NCBI RefSeq assembly: GCF_000186865.1
Contig: NW_008705573.1
Location: 610,983 to 674,982, forward strand
Source of the DNA: Aureococcus anophagefferens
Taxonomy: Eukaryota; Sar; Pelagophyceae; Pelagomonadales; Pelagomonadaceae
Length of the DNA stretch: 64,000 nt
Direction of reading: 5' to 3'
Part shown: positions 10,260 to 18,491 of the stretch, piece after piece
Layout: every line of letters begins with the position of its first letter
Numbering within the stretch: position 1 is the stretch's first letter
The notes under the pieces: model-generated
Database searches by the model: none
The model's input: the letters and a program-made list of their open reading frames with translations, nothing else
What the model was told of the DNA's origin: nothing
Translations under genes and position numbers: made by a program

Positions 10260-10306
10260 AGCCGAGACACCCTCTTAAAGCGCGCGCGCGCGCTTTCGGC
10301 CCCCGC

Positions 10307-11071
10307 TCACCACGAGTCCGGGAGGGCCGGGACGCTGCCGTCGATGAAGGACGCGGAGACGAAGGACGCGACGCCGATCATGGCGAGGCGGCCGTTGTTG
10401 AGCTCGCGCTGGCGCTTCACGGCGATCGTCGCGGCGTCGTAGCCCGCGGTGAGGCCGAGCGGGTCCCAGAAGCGGAGCCCCAACGGCCCGTCGGTCTGGC
10501 CCGGCCTCCCGCCCTTCATGTAGTGGGGCTGCTTCGCCTCGGACGCGAGCTCGATGCAGCCCATGGCGAAGAGGATCTGCACCTTGCCGCTGCCGGGCAC
10601 GTTCGCCCACGCGTCCCAGCCCTTGCCGAGCGACGCGAAGGACTTGCCCGTAGCGATGTCGCCGGGGAAGACGATGCCGGCCTCGTTGATGATCCAGCCC
10701 GTCGTCGCCGCCATGGCCACGCGGCTGTGCTTGAGCTCCGCGTGGCGGAACCACGCCAAGGTCTCGCGTTCGGTACCGATCGTCGCGAGGCCCAGCGGGT
10801 CCCAGAAGCCCAGGGGCCGCGACACGCCCTCGAGGAGCGCCACGTTCGCCTCCGCCTGCTTCGCCGCGGCGGCGGCTTCCGCGGCGGCCGCGGCCTCGCG
10901 CGCGGCGACGCCCTCGGGGTCCGCCTCGTCGAAGAGGTCGAACATGGCCTCGAGGCCCAGCTCCATGTCCTCGCCCTCGGCGCGCAGGACGCTCGGCGCC
11001 GCCGCGAGGGGGCGCCGCGGCGCGACCCAGGCCGACGCGCCGGCGAGGCAGAGCGCAAGTATGCGGACCAT
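10307..11071 (-). CDS. Fucoxanthin-chlorophyll a/c light-harvesting protein
   Basis: About 254 aa. It binds chlorophyll and fucoxanthin in the thylakoid membrane as an antenna protein. The plastid leader is MVRILALCLAGASAWVAP (ASAW-AP motif). Helix 1 carries ETLAWFRHAELKHSRVAMAA and helix 3 RQRELNNGRLAMIGVASF, the two pseudo-symmetric chlorophyll-binding helices of the LHC fold. The sequence PLGFWDPLGL precedes helix 1 and recurs as RFWDPLGLTAGYD before helix 3. I used the ATG at 11071, not 11089, because it opens the signal peptide directly. An Ala/Glu-rich linker (residues ~50-75) is longer than usual. Subfamily (Lhcf, Lhcr or Lhcx) is not assigned. Confidence 0.9.
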   Translation of the reverse strand: MVRILALCLAGASAWVAPRRPLAAAPSVLRAEGEDMELGLEAMFDLFDEADPEGVAAREAAAAAEAAAAAKQAEANVALLEGVSRPLGFWDPLGLATIGTERETLAWFRHAELKHSRVAMAATTGWIINEAGIVFPGDIATGKSFASLGKGWDAWANVPGSGKVQILFAMGCIELASEAKQPHYMKGGRPGQTDGPLGLRFWDPLGLTAGYDAATIAVKRQRELNNGRLAMIGVASFVSASFIDGSVPALPDSW

Positions 11072-11430
11072 GTTGTTGAGCTTGTACAACCAGCCTTCGC
11101 TGAGATCGAGATGACGCGTTCGCCTTCTTCACCTTCAGCCGCCGACAGCCTCCGCGACGCGCGTCCCCAGCTCTGATCACGCGGCGACGACGACCGTCGG
11201 AAGTCCCCGGGGCGGAGATACCAGCCGTCCCTTCGAGAAGTAAAGGCGGCTGCGCAGCAAAGGAACCTGCGCCCTCACTTGGTGGGATTTCGGCGGGTGC
11301 GATGACCTCAGGGAGCTGGCCACGGTAGCACGCCGGCGTGCGGCAGCGACGAGGACAACGCCCACCAACCACGGTAGCAAAACGAGGCGCTCGAGAGGAC
11401 AAGTTACGCGCGACTCCCCGCCAAAAAAAC
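11072..11430. other. Intergenic, no gene seen
   Basis: 359 bp between the light-harvesting gene start and the stop of the next minus-strand gene. I see no convincing coding frame, RNA gene or repeat; it should hold the light-harvesting promoter and the upstream gene's 3' UTR. Confidence 0.4.
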
Positions 11431-12216
11431 CTAGGACCCGCGGCGCCACCAGCGGGCGCGGCCGCCGCCGCCGCGGAGCTCGCGGAGCCGCGCGTCGATG
11501 GCCTCGACCTCGGCCTGGACGTCGTCGACCTGGCGCCGGCCCGACGCGAGCTCCGCGCCGATCTCGACCTTCTTCGCTTCGAGCTGGTCGACGAGCGCGC
11601 GGTTGCCCGCGTCGACGTCCGCGGCCGACGGCGCGGGCGCGATCTGCGACGCCCAGACGCTCGCGCCGCGGCGGGCGACGGCGCGCTCGAGGGCCAGCGG
11701 CGCCGCGGCGTCGTCCGCGGCCGCGGCGTCCACGGACGCGTCGTCCGCGGCCGCGTCGACGTCGTCGAAGTCGAGGTCGAGGTCGTCGCGGCCGCCGCCG
11801 AGGGCCGCCCGCGCCTCGGCGCCCGTGGCCGTCGGGTCGACGACGGCGTCGCGGCCGCCCGCGCGCGCGCGGCGCGGCGGCGCCGCGAGGTCCGCCGCGA
11901 GGCGCTTCACGTACGCGCGCCGTTCCGGGTCCTCGTCCTTGAAGGGGAACTGGCTCCGCACGACGTCGACGAGGGCCGGGGCGACGGCGTCGGCGCTCGC
12001 GCGGATGCCGCGCTCGTGCGTGAGCAGCAGCACGACCGTCGTCGTCGCCCCGCCGACGGCGGCGCCGGCGCCGAGCACCTTCAGGTACCAGGGCCAGGCG
12101 ATGGGCGCCGCGTCGGCCTTGGGCGCGTCGGCCTTGGGCGCGTCGGCGAGCCCGCGCCGCGGCCGGTGCGCTCTGACCGCGCGCACGCCGCAAGCGAGGC
12201 GAGAGGAGCGGAGCAT
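11431..12216 (-). CDS. Mitochondrial single-pass membrane protein with C-terminal coiled coil, unknown function
   Basis: About 261 aa from ATG 12216. The N-terminus is a basic, acid-free presequence (MLRSSRLACGVRAVRAHRP) ending in an RRGLADAP processing-like site, then a duplicated ADAPK motif. One membrane span follows (WYLKVLGAGAAVGGATTTVV). The middle is very acidic (DDLDLDFDDVDAAADD) and the C-terminus is a predicted coiled coil (VDQLEAKKVEIGAELASG). I do not recognise a family; the topology suggests an inner-membrane scaffold or assembly factor, which is inference. Its ATG is 63 bp from the divergent Sel1 gene's ATG, implying a shared promoter. Confidence 0.6.
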   Translation of the reverse strand: MLRSSRLACGVRAVRAHRPRRGLADAPKADAPKADAAPIAWPWYLKVLGAGAAVGGATTTVVLLLTHERGIRASADAVAPALVDVVRSQFPFKDEDPERRAYVKRLAADLAAPPRRARAGGRDAVVDPTATGAEARAALGGGRDDLDLDFDDVDAAADDASVDAAAADDAAAPLALERAVARRGASVWASQIAPAPSAADVDAGNRALVDQLEAKKVEIGAELASGRRQVDDVQAEVEAIDARLRELRGGGGRARWWRRGS

Positions 12217-12279
12217 CGCGTCGCTTGCAGCAATGTCCACAGCATCACAGCACGTTGAGGCGCCGCAGCGCTGGGCAGC

Positions 12280-14045
12280 ATGGAGGCCGCCTCCCCGCTA
12301 ACGGACCATGCCGGGACCCCGGGGTCCCGCGCGGCGACGCCCGGGTCCCGCGCGGCGACGCCCGGCTCCGGCGGGCGCGTCGACTTCGCCGAGGGCTCCG
12401 GCGGGACGCTGGCGGACCAGTGGTCGACGCCCATGAAGGCCCGGGGCAGCTCGCCCTCCAAGGTGCCCCAGAGCGGCGGCATGGACTTCGAGCCGCCGAC
12501 GTCCGACTTCTCCGGCCGCGGGACGTCGCGCGACGGGAGCTTGCGACGGCGGTCGGCCCAGCCGGAGAAGGACCCCGACGCCGTCTTCGGGAGCCAGCGG
12601 AGCCGCGCGGCCGGGCTCCGATCCGACGCGGAGGCCGGCGACGGCCGGTCCGCGGTGCTGCTGGGCTACCTCTACTTCGACATCGACGACCGCGACGGCG
12701 CCGAGGCCTGGTGGACGAAGGGCGCCGCGAAGCACGACGCCGAGGCCCATTTCGCGCTCGGCATGCTCTGCGAAACCTCCCCGGAGGCGTCGAGCCCCGA
12801 GGGCGCGGCGGCCGAGGCGGCGGCGGCCGCCGCCGCGCGCCACTTCTCGCGCGCGGCGAAGCAGGGCCACGTCGTCGCGGCCTACCACCTGGGGTCCGCG
12901 TACGCGGCCGGGCGCGGCGTCTCCAAGGACCTGAAGATCGCCGAGCGGTTCCTGCGGACCGCGGCGACCGCCGGCGAGGTCGGCGCGATGAACGCGCTGG
13001 GCGCCATCCTCGAGGCGACGGCCTGCGGCGGGTCCGCGAGCGACCGCGTCTCCGTGGACGTGCCCGAGGACGTCTTCGACGACGCCGACGACGACGGCGG
13101 CGGCGCCGGCTCGACGTACGGCGACCGGCCCAATGGCTTCGACGAGGCCGACGACGGCGGCAAGCGGCGGAAGCGCCTTGCCGACGCCGCGCTGTGGTAC
13201 GGCAAGGCCGCCAAGGCCGGCGACCGCAGCGCCATGGCGAACCTCGGGCGGATGCACTACCTCGGCCGCGGCGTGCCCAAGGATCCGAACAAGGCGCTCG
13301 ACGTCTGGCTCCTCGCCGCGGACCAGGGCTGCCGCGTGTCCTGCACGAACGCCGCGGCGCTCCTCGCGCGCAAGGCCGCCGACGACCCGGCGGAGGCCGT
13401 GCTCGCGCTCGACAGGGCAGCAAAAGAGAGCGAAATTCCCAACTTCAAAGGCTCCTTTCTCGGCCGTTTTCCACTCGTTTCGGCTGACTTTTGGACGAGC
13501 GATCATCTCTCGGAGCGGTCTCGACGCGTGGGCGCTTTTTCCGGAACGCGTGCGCGCGGAACACTCAAGTTTAAGCGACGTTGAATCACCCTTTTGCTGC
13601 CCAGGCGCTCGAGGCGGAGCGGCTCATGCTCCAGGCCGCGGAGCTCGACCACGCGACGGCGCGCTTCAACATCGCCGTGCTCCGCGCGACGGGCCTCGGC
13701 GACGTCGTGCGGAACGAGGCCGAGTCCGTGAAGCAGCTGCGGCTGGCCGCCGCCGGGGGCGAGCCCGCGGCCGCGCTCGCGCTCGGCGACGCGTACGCGG
13801 CCGGCGTCGGCGTCGCGCGCCAGTCGGACCGCGAGGCCTTCAAGATGTACAAGCAGGCCGCGGCGGCCAACGAGCCCGACGGCCAGTACCGGTTGGGCCT
13901 CTGCTACGAGCTCGGCCGGGGCGCGCAGCCGGACCTCGCCGCGGCGAACCGGTGCTACGCGGCGGCCGCGAAAGGCGGCAACATGGCCGCGGCGACCAAG
14001 GCCGGCAACCTCCAGTCGACCTTCGGCCGGTCCCAGTTCGCCTAA
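12280..14045 (+). CDS. Sel1-repeat (TPR-like) protein, two exons split by introner 1
   Basis: Exons 12280-13404 and 13605-14045 join in phase 0 to give 521 aa. Sel1 repeats appear from about residue 120: HVVAAYHLGSAYAAGRGVSK, then MANLGRMHYLGRGVPKDPNK, and after the junction PDGQYRLGLCYELGRGAQPD. Such solenoids scaffold protein complexes, for example in ER-associated degradation; no signal peptide is seen here. Splicing regenerates EAVLALEAERLMLQAAELD across the junction, which itself completes a repeat, so the intron call is well supported. The TGGGCAGC motif directly precedes the ATG. A divergent mitochondrial gene starts 63 bp away. Confidence 0.85.
13413..13604 (+). mobile_element. Introner element copy 1 (192 bp)
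   Basis: Ends CAGGGCAGCAAAAG and CTTTTGCTGCCCAG are terminal inverted repeats. Perfect 8-bp duplication GCGCTCGA at 13405-13412 and 13605-13612. The intron is 13405-13604 (200 nt): donor GC from the left duplication, acceptor AG from the element end. Body in gene orientation; splicing restores the host frame. Confidence 0.93.
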
Positions 14046-14072
14046 TGTGTCGCACGACCAAACGAGGTCCTT

Positions 14073-16142
14073 TTAGACGACGCCGGCGCCCGCCGCGGCC
14101 TCGGGGGGCGCGGGCGCGCGCCGGCAGGGCCGGCAGCAGACGAGGCCGATGACGAAGTCCGCGACGTCCTCCTGCCACTGGTCGCCGCTGTAGACGGCCA
14201 TGACCGGGTTCGAGAAGTGCGTGTCGCTCGCGTTGTTCAGCATGGCCATGGCCACGGCGGAGCTCCGCCGCTTCGTCGACCGCCGCTTGTAGACGTCGGC
14301 CTCGTCGAAGGACTGGCGCTTCGGCGCCGCGGCGGCCGCCGGCGCCGCGTCGCCGCCGCCGCCGCCGAGCCCGAAGGCCTTCTTCTTCTTTTTGCCCCGG
14401 CCCCGGTTCAGACCCATGTCGATCTTGCCCCGCTCCTTCTTCGCGCGCGCCTTGGGCGCGTCCTGGTCGCGGAGCTTGGCCTCCATGCCGAACGTCGGGT
14501 TCGCCTCCATCTCGACGACGCTCTCGCGGGGCCCCGCGGGCTCGGGCTCCGGCGGGCAGAACGCGTGCGTGCACAGGTTCTGGATCGGCTTCAGGAAGAG
14601 GTACGCCAGGAGGGGCGCGGCCAGGAGGAGGAACGTGAAGGAGACGCCGGAGCCCGTGCAGAACGTGTCCTGGAACTCCGTGGTCACGGAATCGACGCCG
14701 ACGTCCGTCATCACGCCCGTCGCGACCTCCGCCGTCGTCACGGCGGACGTCGTCGCCGTCGTCACGGACACGACGGACGTCACGGTCTCCGTGGTCGTGA
14801 CCTGGGCCGTCTGCGTCGCCGTTTCCGTGGAGGTTTCCGTCGACGTCTCCGTGGACGTCTCCGCGGTCGTGACGGGCGTCGTCGACGTGAACGAAACCAA
14901 AGTGGCGCCGATTGAGTCGACGATGGCCTCCGCGTCCGTGATGATGGCCTCGTAGGAGTCGACCTCCGTGACGAAGGGGCAGTCCGCGGGGCAGTCGAAG
15001 CCCGGCCAATTTATCTCGTCGTCGCAGATGGAGTCGTAGGTCGCGTCCTGGCCCCGCTTGTACCAGACGTAGGAGTGCTCCTCGATGTCGCCCGCCTGCA
15101 CCGTGCCCTCGCCGATCCAGAAGTCGCCCGTCGCGTAGGTCGTGTCGCAGGACGACATCTGGTACATGATGCCCTTGTCGTAGTTGTCCGAAGGCATGAC
15201 GACGATGATGTGCGTCTTGAAGCCCTGGGTCTCCATCCACGCCGACAGGCCCAGGAGCGTGCAGTCGGCGATGGAATGGTCGAAGCAGAAGTTCTTCACC
15301 ATGTCCGGGTTCGCCGTGCTGGCCATGTCGCAGGGCGTGTCCGGTTCCCGCGTCGTCCACCAGCCGGGCCAGTCGTCCGTGGACCAGTCGAAGTCCTCGT
15401 CCGTCGGCGCGCCGTCCGTGATGAACTGGCACATCTTGTAGGGCTCCAGCCCGCCGTCGTCGTCGCGCGAAAAGGCCTCGTGCTGCAGGTAGCAGCGCAC
15501 GAAGCCCCAGACGTTCAACGTCGCGAACTGGCGCCCGTGCTCCGCCGCGGCGAGCGCGTCGAGCGTGCCGTCGTCCCACGCCTCCATCGCCAGCACGTCC
15601 AGGCCCTCGCAGCCGAATTCGACGAGCCCGACGGACATGGACGTGTTGCCCAGGGAGCGCCGCGTCGTCGACGCCAAGGTCACCATGGCGTCGACCTGCT
15701 CGACCCACGACGACGTCGACACGGACAGCGAGCAGTCGAGGACGAACGTCGACTGGTAGGGCTGCACGACGGTCGCGTTCGTGACCGTCGTCGTGTTGAT
15801 CGTGACGTTCCGCGTGACGTCCCGCGTGACGTTGTAGGACACGTTGTAGACGACGTCGAACGTGTGGTTGACCAGCGTCTCTACCGTCTCCTCGACCGTG
15901 ATTTCCGTCGTCACGTTCGTGGTGACGTTCTGCGTGAAGTTGAAGGGGATGGAGACGTTGACCGTGACGTTCGCCGTCTCGTAGGTCGTCTCCGTCTCCT
16001 TCTCGCAGGGCTCGAAGAAGAGCAGCACGGAGAGGACGACGCCGGCGACGGCGAGGCCGATGAAGCCGAGCAGCACCCAGTTGCGCTTGAACCAGACGCC
16101 GCAGGACCCCTGGCGCCGGCCCCGGCCGCGGCGCCGCGCCAT
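14073..16142 (-). CDS. Heavily glycosylated VWA-like membrane protein
   Basis: 689 aa. A basic N-terminal tail and one membrane span (WVLLGFIGLAVAGVVLSVLL) lead into an ectodomain. It opens with a dense run of N-glycosylation sequons (TANVTVNVSIPFNFTQNVTT and a second cluster near NVSYNVTRDVTRNVTINTTT). A von Willebrand A-like domain follows, with a MIDAS-type DxSxS (FVLDCSLSVSTSSWVEQVD) and a later GAPTDEDFDW. Next is a Thr/Ser/Glu repeat stalk (STETSTETSTET), a second span (FTFLLLAAPLLAYLFLKPI) and a long basic cytosolic tail. VWA domains bind ligands through a metal ion, so adhesion or surface binding is likely, but the partner is unknown. Confidence 0.65.
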   Translation of the reverse strand: MARRRGRGRRQGSCGVWFKRNWVLLGFIGLAVAGVVLSVLLFFEPCEKETETTYETANVTVNVSIPFNFTQNVTTNVTTEITVEETVETLVNHTFDVVYNVSYNVTRDVTRNVTINTTTVTNATVVQPYQSTFVLDCSLSVSTSSWVEQVDAMVTLASTTRRSLGNTSMSVGLVEFGCEGLDVLAMEAWDDGTLDALAAAEHGRQFATLNVWGFVRCYLQHEAFSRDDDGGLEPYKMCQFITDGAPTDEDFDWSTDDWPGWWTTREPDTPCDMASTANPDMVKNFCFDHSIADCTLLGLSAWMETQGFKTHIIVVMPSDNYDKGIMYQMSSCDTTYATGDFWIGEGTVQAGDIEEHSYVWYKRGQDATYDSICDDEINWPGFDCPADCPFVTEVDSYEAIITDAEAIVDSIGATLVSFTSTTPVTTAETSTETSTETSTETATQTAQVTTTETVTSVVSVTTATTSAVTTAEVATGVMTDVGVDSVTTEFQDTFCTGSGVSFTFLLLAAPLLAYLFLKPIQNLCTHAFCPPEPEPAGPRESVVEMEANPTFGMEAKLRDQDAPKARAKKERGKIDMGLNRGRGKKKKKAFGLGGGGGDAAPAAAAAPKRQSFDEADVYKRRSTKRRSSAVAMAMLNNASDTHFSNPVMAVYSGDQWQEDVADFVIGLVCCRPCRRAPAPPEAAAGAGVV

Positions 16143-16194
16143 CGTGCGTGGGTGCGGCTTGCTGGCGGCGCGCGGCGCGGCGTCTGGTTGGGAG

Positions 16195-16209
16195 ATCGGG
16201 CTGCCCGAT
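16195..16209. promoter_or_regulatory. 15-bp palindrome with GGGCTGCCC core
   Basis: ATCGGGCTGCCCGAT is a perfect palindrome around a central T. It lies between divergent starts at 16142 (minus) and 16325 (plus), and is the longest match to the recurrent promoter motif. Confidence 0.55.
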
Positions 16210-16324
16210 GTTGGTTTTTTTTTCGTGGTGCATCATTGGTGCATCGTTCATGATAGTTGAGCCTCAACGTGAGGCTCGCTAAAGACAGCCTGCCGATAGC
16301 TGCGACATGGCGTCTTGTGGCAAG

Positions 16325-17092
16325 ATGCGCCTTGCGCTCGCCGTGGTCACCTGCGCCTTCGCGCCGGCGCCGCGCCGCGTCGCCGTCCCGCGCCTGCGGT
16401 CGTCGCCGGAGCCGCTGTCGCTCGACGAGCTCGAGCGCATGGAGGCCGAGCTCCTCGGCGGCGGCCGCCCGGCGCCCCTGGGCCGCGAGTGCGAGCTCTA
16501 CCGCTGGACGCAGGACGGCGCGGGCCTGCGCGTCGAGGTGCCCCTGCCCTTCGCGCCGCCGGCCGGCGACGTGTCGCTCGTCGTCGGCGGCGACGGCTTC
16601 GCCGTCGCGGTCGTGAATTCGGGCGTCGAGATCCGCGGCGAGCTCGGCGGCGCCGCGGACGCGCCGAACTGCGCCTGGGCCCTCGAAACCGACGCCGCCG
16701 GCGCGCCGGCGCTCGTCGTCGACGTGCGCAAGGCCGGCGGCGACGGCGCGGGCGCGCCGTTCTGGCGCGAGTTCCTCCGCGGCGAGGCCGCGGCGCCGAC
16801 GGTCGCGTACCGCGGGACCTGCTTCACCGGCGCGGCCTTCGCGCAGACGCGCGACGCCGTCGACTTCTCCCTGCCGCTGCCGGCCGGGGTGGGGGCCGCG
16901 GACGTCGCCGTCGACGTGACGAGCGACGCGTGGCGCGTCGCGATGGGCGGCGCGGCCGTCGGCGGGCCGCTCTGGGGCCCCGTGCGCGCCGACGCGACGG
17001 CCTGGCTCCTCGACGACGGGCGGCTCCACGTCGCCCTCGAGAAGCGCGGCGGGGGCGGGTGGTGGCCGGGCCTCACGAAGCCGCCGCGATAA
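16325..17092 (+). CDS. Plastid-targeted tandem CS-domain (p23/NudC-like) protein
   Basis: About 255 aa. The ATG at 16325 opens MRLALAVVTCAFAPAPRR, a signal peptide ending in an AFAP plastid motif; the Met at 16307 adds six residues before it. CS domain 1 (~residues 60-140) begins LYRWTQDGAGLRVEVPLPF and includes a GVEIRGEL turn. CS domain 2 (~175-245) begins AVDFSLPLPAGVGAADVAVD and ends DGRLHVALEKRGGGGWWPGL, with the W-rich tail common in NudC proteins. CS domains dock to HSP90 or act as co-chaperones. Two in one plastid protein suggests a stromal co-chaperone; client unknown. It converges with the transporter gene, stops 13 bp apart. Confidence 0.7.
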   Translation: MRLALAVVTCAFAPAPRRVAVPRLRSSPEPLSLDELERMEAELLGGGRPAPLGRECELYRWTQDGAGLRVEVPLPFAPPAGDVSLVVGGDGFAVAVVNSGVEIRGELGGAADAPNCAWALETDAAGAPALVVDVRKAGGDGAGAPFWREFLRGEAAAPTVAYRGTCFTGAAFAQTRDAVDFSLPLPAGVGAADVAVDVTSDAWRVAMGGAAVGGPLWGPVRADATAWLLDDGRLHVALEKRGGGGWWPGLTKPPR

Positions 17093-17105
17093 CGTTACCG
17101 GATAT

Positions 17106-18330
17106 TTAGCGGAGGGGCTTCGCCTCGAACGCGGTCGTGAGCGGGAGCGGGGACTTGCTCTTGGGCGACCGGGGCCCGGGCGATTCCCGCGGCGCCGTCG
17201 AGTAGGCGTAGGCCGCGGCGTTGATGAGCGCGCCGCCCGCGAGGAAGGACGGCGTCGGCCGGAAGCCGAAGAGGGCCATCTCCGCCACGCACGAGCCGAG
17301 CGTCGCGAAGCCCGCGGCGAAGCCCTTGAGGATGGACCCGGCGTACTTGAGGATGAAGGACACGTTGAGGCCGCCGACGGCCTGGAGGACGACGACGAAC
17401 CAGACCAGGTTCGAGTAGCCGCCGAAGAACCCGCGCTCCGCGATGGGCGCCGAGTCCTTGAGCGTGGAGACAACCGCCACGACGACCGACGGGAGGCCCA
17501 TCTGGATGTTGCGGCACCAGACGGACGTCTTCGTGCCCTGGAGGATCTTCTGCCTGTGTGGATGCCAACCACTGGTTCGGGGGGTCCCCGCCAAACTTCG
17601 GAACGCTCTAGCTCGGTCACATCGAAGTCGATTCGGCTGATTTTTGGACGAATCGATGGCTCTCGTCGAGTTCTCGACGCACGACGAAAAAGTTTGGTCC
17701 AAACTGCTCAATTATGCGCACATTGAAGTCGGGTTGAAGATTTGAGGTCCTCGCGGTCTTCCGCTGGTAGACGCCCGCGAAGCCGGACGTCGTCGCCGCG
17801 GCCGCGACGGCGAAGAAGCCCAGGGCCGCGTTGCCCGCCGGCGCGGTCTTCGACGCCTCGTGCTTGCCCGCCTGGACGACGACGACGCCGAGGAAGAGCG
17901 CGACGAGGCTCAGCCACCGCCGCCGGCCGATTTTTTCCTTCAAGAACGCCGCCGAGAAGAACGCCGCGGTGAGCAGCTTCAGGTTGTAGGTGACCTTGTA
18001 GGGCGTCGCGCGCAGGTTGCTGAGCGCCACATAGAGCAGGTTGTTCTGGACGACGTAGAGCACGGCCGGGAGCGAGAGCCGCGCCATCTCCCGCGGCCGG
18101 AAGACCTGCGTCCGCAGCGCCGCGAGGAACTCGCGGCCGTGCTCGACGTAGACGGCGGCGAAGCAGATGGCGAGCTTCAGCAGCTCCGCGCAGCAGACGG
18201 CCGTCGACGCGACGTACATGGGGCCGGGCCGCGACCGGCTCAGGCGCATGCAGAGCACGAGGGTCGTGTCCTGGACGACGAGGAAGGCGAGCGACGCGTA
18301 GCGGATCGACGCCGCCGACGTCTGCGACAT
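17106..18330 (-). CDS. Nucleotide-sugar transporter (SLC35A-like), split by a diverged introner
   Basis: Exons 18330-17765 and 17553-17106 join after the second codon base into 337 aa. It should exchange a nucleotide sugar for the nucleoside monophosphate across the Golgi or ER membrane. Family motifs: QNNLLYVALSNLRATPYKVT, TYNLKLLTAAFFSAAFLKEK and, across the junction, the conserved GVY..KILQGTKTSVWCRNIQ segment. About ten hydrophobic helices are visible, ending in an unusual STAPRESPGPRSPKSKSP cytosolic tail. Splicing at the proposed sites gives GVYQQKILQGTKTSVW, a close fit to the family, whereas reading through the intron interrupts it. The donor is GC. Confidence 0.82.
17554..17756 (+). 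mobile_element. Diverged, older introner (about 203 bp)
   Basis: The intron runs 17764 to 17554 on the minus strand (211 nt), flanked by TCTTCTGC (17546-17553) and TCTTCCGC (17757-17764), a 7/8 match. The body keeps patches of the introner consensus in the same order (an AACTTC stretch, CGGCTGATTTTTGGACGA, TTGAAG) but the terminal repeats have decayed. Body is inverted relative to the gene. Confidence 0.7.
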
Positions 18331-18491
18331 CGTTGGTGGCGTGGCGCGTCGAATCGGGCGGCTCTCTCAGCGGCTTGCGGCTCAGTCGCGTCGAGCCGTG
18401 CGGTTCGAGCCGTCGCGCACGTCGGTTCAGCGAGCGTGAGCTCGAGCAAAATCTGTGGCAGAGCATGAGCATGAGCCTCTTGGAGAGCGCC

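Noticed and set aside
10255..10263. TGGGCAGCC between convergent genes
   Set aside because: It matches the promoter motif but no start is nearby, so it was not annotated as a promoter; it is a counter-example to the motif's start association.
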